A stretch of DNA of 15,211 nt from positions 1 through 15,211 of the forward strand of contig DATHET010000108.1 in NCBI GenBank assembly GCA_035490315.1. The letters are read 5' to 3'. Under the pieces are notes generated by a model that saw only the letters and a list, made by a program, of their open reading frames with translations, was not told the origin of the DNA and ran no database searches. Both the position numbers and the translations under genes were made by a program. Source of the DNA: JADJQU01 sp035490315. Its GTDB lineage: Bacteria > Planctomycetota > UBA1135 > GCA-002686595. Positions 7,861 to 14,000 of this stretch are shown here, one piece after another; position 1 is the first letter of the stretch, and each line of letters starts with the position of its first letter.

Positions 7861-7888
7861 CCCTGGGTCGGGGTTCGGTCCGCCGATC
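7848..7888 (+). terminator. hairpin spanning the stop codon, possible terminator
   Basis: GATCGGCGG (7848-7856) and CCGCCGATC (7880-7888) form a perfect nine-base inverted repeat. The 23-base loop contains its own small GACC/GGTC stem. The left arm overlaps the last codons of the preceding gene. No T run follows, so if it terminates transcription it is not a textbook intrinsic terminator; a transcript-stabilising role is equally possible. Confidence 0.4.
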
Positions 7889-7984
7889 CCCACAGCCCGA
7901 GTCGGTCCCGCAATCTGGAGAGTCCCCCTAGCCCCAGTTATCCGTCCGTGGCACGCTTTTAGGCGTGAAGGGGGGAGTCGGGGT

Positions 7985-8010
7985 GGAACCTGGACGCGAG
8001 AAGTTGCGTC
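7985..8010 (+). promoter_or_regulatory. ECF-type promoter upstream of the sigma factor (probable autoregulation)
   Basis: GGAACC (7985-7990) is a classic ECF -35 element. It is followed after 16 bp by CGTC (8007-8010), a typical ECF -10 core. The spacing is right and the predicted start of transcription (about 8017-8020) leaves a leader of about 40 nt to the ATG at 8058. Position and shape suggest that the sigma factor drives its own operon, as many ECF factors do. Confidence 0.55.
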
Positions 8011-8057
8011 GTAAGGCAGCTCTGGGCCTGCCCTCGCCTCCGCGGCACTCACTTTTC

Positions 8058-8708
8058 ATGACCCCTGATCTCGACGCGAATCTGGTCCAGGCCTGCCAAG
8101 CCGCCTTGGCGACCGCTGGCCAGGCGGGATTGGAGGGGCCATTTCGCGAGCTGTACGAGCAGTACAAGGACCGCGTCTACAACGTCTGTTTCCGCATCTC
8201 GGGCAATGCGCCGGACGCCCTCGACGCCAGCCAGGAGACCTTCGGGATCCTGTTCCGCAAGCTGCCCGACTTCCGATTCCAGTCGAAGTTCTCGAGCTGG
8301 GTCTACCGCATCGCGGTCAACGCCAGCATCGATCTGCGCCGGCGCTCCAAGCGCCTGACCTCCCTGGAGGGATTGACCCAGGACCCGGGCCGTCAAGGCG
8401 GGGGAAGCGCGGGGGCTCCGCACGAAATCGAGGACGAGCGGGTGGAGCTGCCGGTGGCGGCGATGACCCGCCGCGAGCTTGAGCATCAGATCCAGGGCGC
8501 GATCGACAGGCTTTCGCCCAAGCTGCGCGCGATCACGGTGTTGCGCTACATCGAAGCCCTGTCCTACGAGGAAATCTCCGAGACCCTGCAGGTTTCGCTG
8601 GGCACGGTGAAGTCCAGGCTCGCCAGAGCCCACGACTCGCTCGATCGCGAGCTGACTCCGATCCTCGATCGCTACCACGTCGGCGAGAGCGACTGGAGGA
8701 CCCGATGA
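8058..8708 (+). CDS. ECF-family RNA polymerase sigma factor
   Basis: The protein has 216 residues, counted from ATG 8058. Region sigma2 occupies about 29-99, with the core-binding segment DALDASQETFGILFRKLPDF and then SSWVYRIAVNASIDLRRR. Region sigma4 occupies about 152-196, with helix-turn-helix sequence LSYEEISETLQVSLGTVKSR. Between them is a glycine/acid-rich linker. There is no sigma3, as expected of ECF factors. The frame is open upstream to a GTG at 7965, but the ECF-type promoter at 7985-8010 and the family length favour 8058. No clear Shine-Dalgarno precedes it. The stop overlaps the start of the next gene (ATGA), implying translational coupling to the putative anti-sigma protein. It directs transcription of a stress regulon that cannot be deduced here; its own operon is a likely target. 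Confidence 0.93.
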   Translation: MTPDLDANLVQACQAALATAGQAGLEGPFRELYEQYKDRVYNVCFRISGNAPDALDASQETFGILFRKLPDFRFQSKFSSWVYRIAVNASIDLRRRSKRLTSLEGLTQDPGRQGGGSAGAPHEIEDERVELPVAAMTRRELEHQIQGAIDRLSPKLRAITVLRYIEALSYEEISETLQVSLGTVKSRLARAHDSLDRELTPILDRYHVGESDWRTR

Positions 8709-9400
8709 ATCCGGGACTTCCTGATCGCGCCGTCTGCCAGCTCGCCCGCGAGGGCCTGCTCGATTTCGTCGACCCGTCCGGCCCGACCCGGGCGATGCCG
8801 CAGGCTTTCCATTGCGACGCCTGCCGCGCCTGGTTCGAGCGCGCAGGCAGCCAGGCCCGCGCCATCCACTCGCTCCCGCGCCGAGTTGCGGACATGGCGC
8901 CCCTCGATGGGCTGGTCGTCGCCGAATTGAATGCCGGTCGCCGGCAGGAGCGCGCGGGGGCTGCCCTGGCCGCCCTCCAGCGCCTTCAGGTCCCGTCCGA
9001 GCTCGACGCCCTGGTCAAGGACCAGCTGGGGAGGGCCCGTCGCGGTGCGCCCGCCGAGCTGGAAGGGCGCGTGGCTCTCGAGCTCCAGGCCGGCGCCGGA
9101 CCGCGCATCGAGCGCCAGCTCGGTCGCCTGGCCCGACTTTCCGCTCCCGCCGAGCTCGACCTCCGAGTCGCAGGCTCCCTGGCGGATTCCCCGCGCTCGG
9201 ACGGCGTTCCGATGCGCCGCTGGATCGCGATCGCCGCGACCCTTTTCGTCGTTTTCGGCGCGGCGACGCTCGTGCGTCAGCTCAGGCACGAGCCGTACAC
9301 CTTCCGCGTCGTCCATACCAGTTCCACGGCCAGCCTGGATCCTCTGGCCCTCGGCCAGCTCTCGGCCGTTTCGGGTGTCTGGTTCGGAGGGGCGCAATGA
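8705..9400 (+). CDS. Putative anti-sigma factor, single-pass membrane protein with internal duplication
   Basis: The protein has 231 residues. Its ATG overlaps the sigma stop, with GGAGG five bases upstream. One transmembrane helix (WIAIAATLFVVFGAATLV, 173-190) divides a long cytoplasmic N-terminal part from a ~40-residue outer tail. A cysteine pair, HCDAC (36-40), recalls zinc-binding anti-sigma domains, but the histidine is adjacent to the first cysteine rather than four residues before it, so the classical Hx3Cx2C motif is not intact. Residues 65-159 hold four copies of a PxELDxxVxxxL motif (starting near 65, 96, 115 and 147), arranged as a tandem duplication of about 50 residues. The anti-sigma role is inferred from operon position, topology and the RseB-like partner downstream. 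The sequence itself matches no anti-sigma family that I recognise. Confidence 0.72.
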   Translation: MNPGLPDRAVCQLAREGLLDFVDPSGPTRAMPQAFHCDACRAWFERAGSQARAIHSLPRRVADMAPLDGLVVAELNAGRRQERAGAALAALQRLQVPSELDALVKDQLGRARRGAPAELEGRVALELQAGAGPRIERQLGRLARLSAPAELDLRVAGSLADSPRSDGVPMRRWIAIAATLFVVFGAATLVRQLRHEPYTFRVVHTSSTASLDPLALGQLSAVSGVWFGGAQ

Positions 9401-10434
9401 GGCTCGCACGCCTTGCCCTGCTCGCCCTCGCCGCGGCTTTCGCCGGCTGCGAACGCGTCGAGGTCACCAATACGACGCTGCCGACGAACGAAGGAAACCA
9501 GACCCTGACCGGCACGCCGAACGCGACCGCGACGCTGATCGATCGCATCGCCCATGCCCGCGACACCACGCGCTTCCAGGGTGTGCGGCGGGTCGAGATC
9601 CACTTCGAGGACGGCGGGCAACCGCGCGATTTCCAGGTTCGCGAGCGCGTTTCCGCCGACGGAAACGGGGCCTACGCCATCGAGGCCCTGGATGTCCTCG
9701 ATCCCGCGATGGGGGACGCCGAGCGCAGCCTGTTCCTCACCCTGCAGTCCGTGCGTCAGGGAATGAACTGGCGCTACCGCGACTTCTCGATCGACCAGGT
9801 CCAGCTCTTCCTGCAGAACTACCGCACGACGGACACGGGTCTCACCGTGGACGTCGCGGGAGTCAGCTGCCTGGATCTCGACGTCGAGCGCCCGGATGGC
9901 GGGGGCAGCATCTACTCGCTCTCCGTCCATAGCCCGACCGGTCTGATCCTCAGCTCGCGCGAGGAGACCTACCAAGGCGTCCTGGTCGCCGAGATGGTTT
10001 ACGAGTCGATCAGCTTCAGCCCGGATCTTTCCGCCGTCGCCTGGCACCAGAGCACCAACAACGAGCAACCCCTGCCCTTGACTGGCGCGCTGCTCGGCAT
10101 CGTGGGCTTCGAGCCGCGCGTTCCGCGCAGCCTTCCCCCCGGATACCAGCTGCTCGAGCGCTCGAGCCTGCTCCATCCCCAGGACGGCAGCCCGTGGGTC
10201 AAGGCGACCTACGGCGACGGCGTGGAAACCCTGTTCTACCTCCACGGCGGACCGATCGTCGCCGGCAACGGGATCAACTCCGGCGCTCCCCGGATCGAAG
10301 CCGATCTGCTCGAGATCACCCAGACCGCTCCCTGGATCGTGGCCCGCGGCAACCTGCGCAACGAGCGCGTGATCGCCCTCGGCAAGGTGCACGAGGACGA
10401 GCTGATCTTGATGGTGCGCTCCGCGATGGAGTGA
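9397..10434 (+). CDS. RseB/MucB-like lipoprotein, putative sensor of the sigma operon
   Basis: The protein has 345 residues. GGAGGGG (9386-9392) lies just upstream of the ATG, which overlaps the preceding stop (ATGA). Residues 1-18 are a lipoprotein signal ending FAGC with Cys18 as the lipidated residue. The next ~200 residues suggest the LolA/LppX-like half-barrel of RseB (GVRRVEIHFEDG, FQVRERVSADG). LPPGYQLLERS (246-256) and ATYGDGVETLFYLHGG (270-285) resemble the C-terminal RseB domain, which usually shows LPPGF and YSDGL. In proteobacteria RseB senses mislocalised lipoproteins or LPS and shields RseA from proteolysis. The same division of labour with the upstream membrane protein is inferred here. 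Sequence similarity is modest, so the assignment depends on these motifs plus context. Confidence 0.72.
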   Translation: MRLARLALLALAAAFAGCERVEVTNTTLPTNEGNQTLTGTPNATATLIDRIAHARDTTRFQGVRRVEIHFEDGGQPRDFQVRERVSADGNGAYAIEALDVLDPAMGDAERSLFLTLQSVRQGMNWRYRDFSIDQVQLFLQNYRTTDTGLTVDVAGVSCLDLDVERPDGGGSIYSLSVHSPTGLILSSREETYQGVLVAEMVYESISFSPDLSAVAWHQSTNNEQPLPLTGALLGIVGFEPRVPRSLPPGYQLLERSSLLHPQDGSPWVKATYGDGVETLFYLHGGPIVAGNGINSGAPRIEADLLEITQTAPWIVARGNLRNERVIALGKVHEDELILMVRSAME

Positions 10435-10465
10435 GGTTCGGGGTGTGTTTCGAGGCCTTTTCCGC

Positions 10466-10487
10466 GCCATGCTGCTCGACGCATGGC
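10466..10487. repeat. perfect 7-bp hairpin, possible terminator of the sigma operon
   Basis: GCCATGC (10466-10472) and GCATGGC (10481-10487) are a perfect inverted repeat around an eight-base loop, about 30 bp after the lipoprotein stop. No T run follows. It may terminate or protect the operon transcript. Confidence 0.4.
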
Positions 10488-10516
10488 CCGCGGGCACGGG
10501 GTAGGCTTCTCTCGGT

Positions 10517-10535
10517 GACAGGGACGCCCCCTGTC
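10517..10535. repeat. perfect 7-bp hairpin upstream of the small helical protein gene
   Basis: GACAGGG (10517-10523) and CCCTGTC (10529-10535) pair around a five-base loop, 20 bp before the next start codon. Its compact, GC-rich form recalls dispersed REP-type palindromes, but it could also be an operator or a 5' UTR structure. Confidence 0.4.
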
Positions 10536-10555
10536 CCGCCCCTCCTGGAGCCCCC

Positions 10556-11026
10556 ATGAAACCCGATCCCGATCAGCCCTTTTCCGAGACCTACCTGAAC
10601 TCGCCCGAGTACCGCGAGCGCCTGATGCGCAAGCTGAACACCTTGATCGCGGTGCTGGAGGTCGCGAGCGCCAAGGTGCGCCGTTCGATGGACGGGCCAG
10701 GAGCCGACCTGACCAAGCTCGGGCGGATCCGCAAGAACCTGCAGGACACCCTCGAAGTCTGCGCCAGAGCCCGAACCGCCCTCGAGAATCGCAGCCAGAT
10801 CTCGGGCGCCCTGGCCGACGACCTGAAGAAGGTCAGCCCGGACCTGGCCCAGTCGGCTCGCGCCCTGCACGCCGCGGGCGCCATGGCCAAGCCGAAGCAA
10901 CTGATGCGACCCGGGGAATGGACCTCGGCCGCCGAAGCCGCGCGCCTCGCCGCGCAGCCGCGCATCCATCCCGAGGAAGTCTGGACCTGCGACATCGACC
11001 TGCTCGCCCGCCAGCTGCAGGGGTAA
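10556..11026 (+). CDS. Small helical protein of unknown function
   Basis: The protein has 156 residues. The ATG is preceded at five bases by GGAG (10547-10550). It is hydrophilic and apparently all-helical, with heptad-like stretches at about 16-45 (YLNSPEYRERLMRKLNTLI and following) and about 50-105, rich in Arg, Lys, Ala and Leu. There is no signal peptide or membrane segment. One cysteine sits in the middle (EVCARAR) and another near the C terminus (EVWTCDIDLL). I do not recognise a family. It follows the sigma operon by 121 bp, with two hairpins between, so co-regulation is possible but not shown. The next gene begins 40 bp later. Coding status is supported by the good ribosome binding site and high GC at third positions. 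Confidence 0.7.
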   Translation: MKPDPDQPFSETYLNSPEYRERLMRKLNTLIAVLEVASAKVRRSMDGPGADLTKLGRIRKNLQDTLEVCARARTALENRSQISGALADDLKKVSPDLAQSARALHAAGAMAKPKQLMRPGEWTSAAEAARLAAQPRIHPEEVWTCDIDLLARQLQG

Positions 11027-11066
11027 GTCAGAGGTCGGGCCGTGATCGCGCGATATCCTCGCGCTG

Positions 11067-14000
11067 ATGTCGAGCTCTCCGTGTCGGGCGTGGCTTCCGA
11101 TCCTCGTGGCCTGCGCCTGCATCGGCCAGGCGTCGGCCCAGTCGCCCCTGCGCGTATTCCTGCGCGGCGGCCCGAAGACCCACGGGAGCGGTGAGCACGA
11201 CCACCCGGCCTTCGTCGCGGACTGGACGCCGCTCCTGAAGGCGCGCGGCGCGGCCGTCGATGGCTCGCTGGAATTTCCGACGTCCGAGCAGCTCGCGCGC
11301 ACGGATGTTCTCGTCCTCTACGCAGCCGAGGGCGGCTCGATCCACGGCCCGGATCGCGAGCACCTCGAGAGCTACCTCGCGCGCGGCGGTGGCATCGTCG
11401 CGATCCACGACTCGGTCTGCGGGGATGATCCGCAGTGGTTCAAGACGGTGATCGGCGGCGCGTGGGAGCACGGTCACGCGAAGTGGGCGACCGGCACGAC
11501 GGACCTGTACGTGCGCGACTTCGATCACCCGATCACGAAGGGCGTCGCGAACTGGCGCTTCGAGGACGAGCTCTACACCGAGCTGCACATGATGCCGGAG
11601 GCGCACGTGCTGATGGCGGGCTTCCAGGACGTGTTCAACATCACGCCGCAGATGTGGACCTACGAAAAGGAGAAGTATCGCGCGTTCGTGGCGATCCAGG
11701 GGCACTATCGGAAGTCGTTCGAGCACGATGCGTGGCGGACGATGCTCTTGCGCGGCATTGCGTGGAGCGGGAAGCGCGATGTCGATCTGCTGACCAGCCC
11801 TGAGGATCGCGCGTCGCTCGCTTATCCGACGGGCGGACCGCTGCGGCCGGAGGCGGCGCAGAAAGCGTTGGTGCTCCACGAGGGCTTCGATGCGTCGCTC
11901 GTCGCTGCCGAGCCGCTCGTCGTCAATCCGATCTCGCTCGACTGGGATCCGAGCGGGCGTTTGTGGGTCGCGGAGACGCCTGGTTATCCGATGAAGGAGG
12001 AGTTCAGCAAGATTCCGGCGCACGACACGATCTCGATCCTCGAAGACAAGGACGGAGACGGGCGCATGGATTCCAAGCGCGTCTTCGCCGACAAGTTGGA
12101 TCTCGTGACGAGCTTCGTCTTCCACGAGGACGGCGTGATCGCACTCGCGGCGCCGAACATTTTCTTCCTACGCGACACAGACGGCGACGGCGTGTGCGAC
12201 AAGCGCGAGGTCCTGTTCACCGGCTTCGGCTACGGCGATACGCACGCAGTGATGTCGAATGCGCGCTGGGGGCTCGACGGTTGGATCTACGCGACGCAGG
12301 GTTATTCGGGCAACGGTTCGACGGACGTGCGAAACGTCGGCCCGAGCGGCGAGCGGCACTTCGGCAAGATCGGCAACGGCATTTTACGCTTCAAGCCCGA
12401 TGGCAGCGCGATCGAAATCGTCTCGTCGTACGGCTCCAACACGTGGGGCCTGGACTTCACGCCCGATGGCGAGCTGTTCTTCTCGATGGCGAACGGCGCG
12501 CACTTGCGTCACGTCGTCGTGCCTGAGAAAGCCTTGGCGCGAGCAAGATTGCCGGGGACGGAGACGTGGGCGGATGTCCCCGATCACGATCGCGTCTTCC
12601 CGCTCGTCGTGCACAACGAAGAGGCCTACCGCCAAATCGATTTCATCGGCGGCTTCACGGCTGCATCGGGTCTTGTGATCTACGACGGCGGCGCGTGGCC
12701 GGAGGAGTTCAATGGCCGCGCGTATGTCGCTGAGCCGACGGTCAATCTCGTGCACGAGGACGTGATCACTCCGAAGGGTGTGACGTTCACTTCGACCAAA
12801 AGCGAGGAAAAAGAATTCATCGCCAGCGCCGACCTCTGGTTCCGTCCCGTGCACATGCGCATCGGCCCCGACGGCGCAATGTACGTGTTGGACTTCTACA
12901 ACCAGGCCGCGGTACACAACGACACGCGCGGACCAGAGCATGGACCGACAAATGCAGCGGTGAGGCCCGACCGCGATCAAGCGCACGGACGGATCTGGCG
13001 GGTGCAGCATCGCGCGGTGAAGGCATCCCCGAGCGGGTGGCTTGGCAGGCTCAGCGGCGAGGATCTGGTGTCGGCGCTCAAGGAATCGACGAATGGTTGG
13101 GAGCGCGGGACAGCCTTGCGACTGCTGTGCGAGCGCAAGAAACCGCTAAGCATAGGGATGGGTGTCAACCTCGATGCTTGCGTCAGCGTGGTTGTGCACG
13201 ACTTCGCGAGCGTTGCTGCCTGGTGGGCCTATTCCAGGCGCGGCGGACTCAGTGCGACCGGGCTGCATCGCGCACTTCGAACCGACCAATTCCCAGCTGT
13301 CCGCCGCAACGCAGCCCGGATCGCGGCGACCGGGATGCATGTTGGAGATCCAAGCGAGCTGATGGCTTGCCTGAAGGGCTCAGACGCACGATTGAAGCTC
13401 GCGGCCCTGCAGGCAATCGGAAGCGCAGAGTTGGAGAATCCAAATCGGCTGCCATTCGAACTCGCGGAGTGTTTCATCTCCACGAGCGATCCCTGGGTAC
13501 GATCGCTTGCACTCTCTGTCGCCGCACGCACTCCTCTGGCTTCCGTCATCCCAGCTGCGCCGCTGGGATCGGACCAATTGCTCGAATGGAACGTTGAGCT
13601 TGCTGGCGTCGTTGCCAAGAACGGTGACTCCGAGCTGGCGGGCGAGCTCGTGGTCAAAGCCGCGGAGAATCGCCCCACTTCGAGCACGCGAGCCATCCTC
13701 GAACGCTTGTGGCGGGACCGGAAGCAAGGAAGCGTTCCGCAGGCGACGCCGCAACTTCGCGAGACGCTTGCCAGGTTGATTGCTTCGCCCGATTTCGAGC
13801 TCGCCAGCGTGGCCCTGCGATTCGCAACGAGCTGGGACACGCGCGGCGAACTCACACCCGAGATCCGAGCCTTGGGCGACCGCCTCGAGCAGGAGGCGGC
13901 GAACACGACCACCGCCTTGGACCGGCGTCTGACTTGCCTGCGCTCGTTGTTCGGGATCCCCGATCGACGTTCAGGTGCGATCGCAATCGCGGAGTCGCTA

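Noticed and set aside
7949..7964. TGGCACG followed by TAGGC, resembling a sigma-54 (-24/-12) promoter
   Set aside because: The -24 half is perfect but the -12 half lacks the GC at the required spacing, no enhancer-binding site is seen, and the GGAACC-N16-CGTC element nearby explains the gene better.
7965..8057. Upstream GTG start extending the sigma factor by 31 residues
   Set aside because: The extension would overlap the ECF-type promoter, is not like sigma N termini and has no ribosome binding site.
8812..9396. Longer N terminus for the RseB-like lipoprotein (open frame back to 8812)
   Set aside because: The upstream part is an Arg/Pro-rich shadow of the anti-sigma gene. The ATG at 9397 has a strong ribosome binding site and begins a lipoprotein signal.
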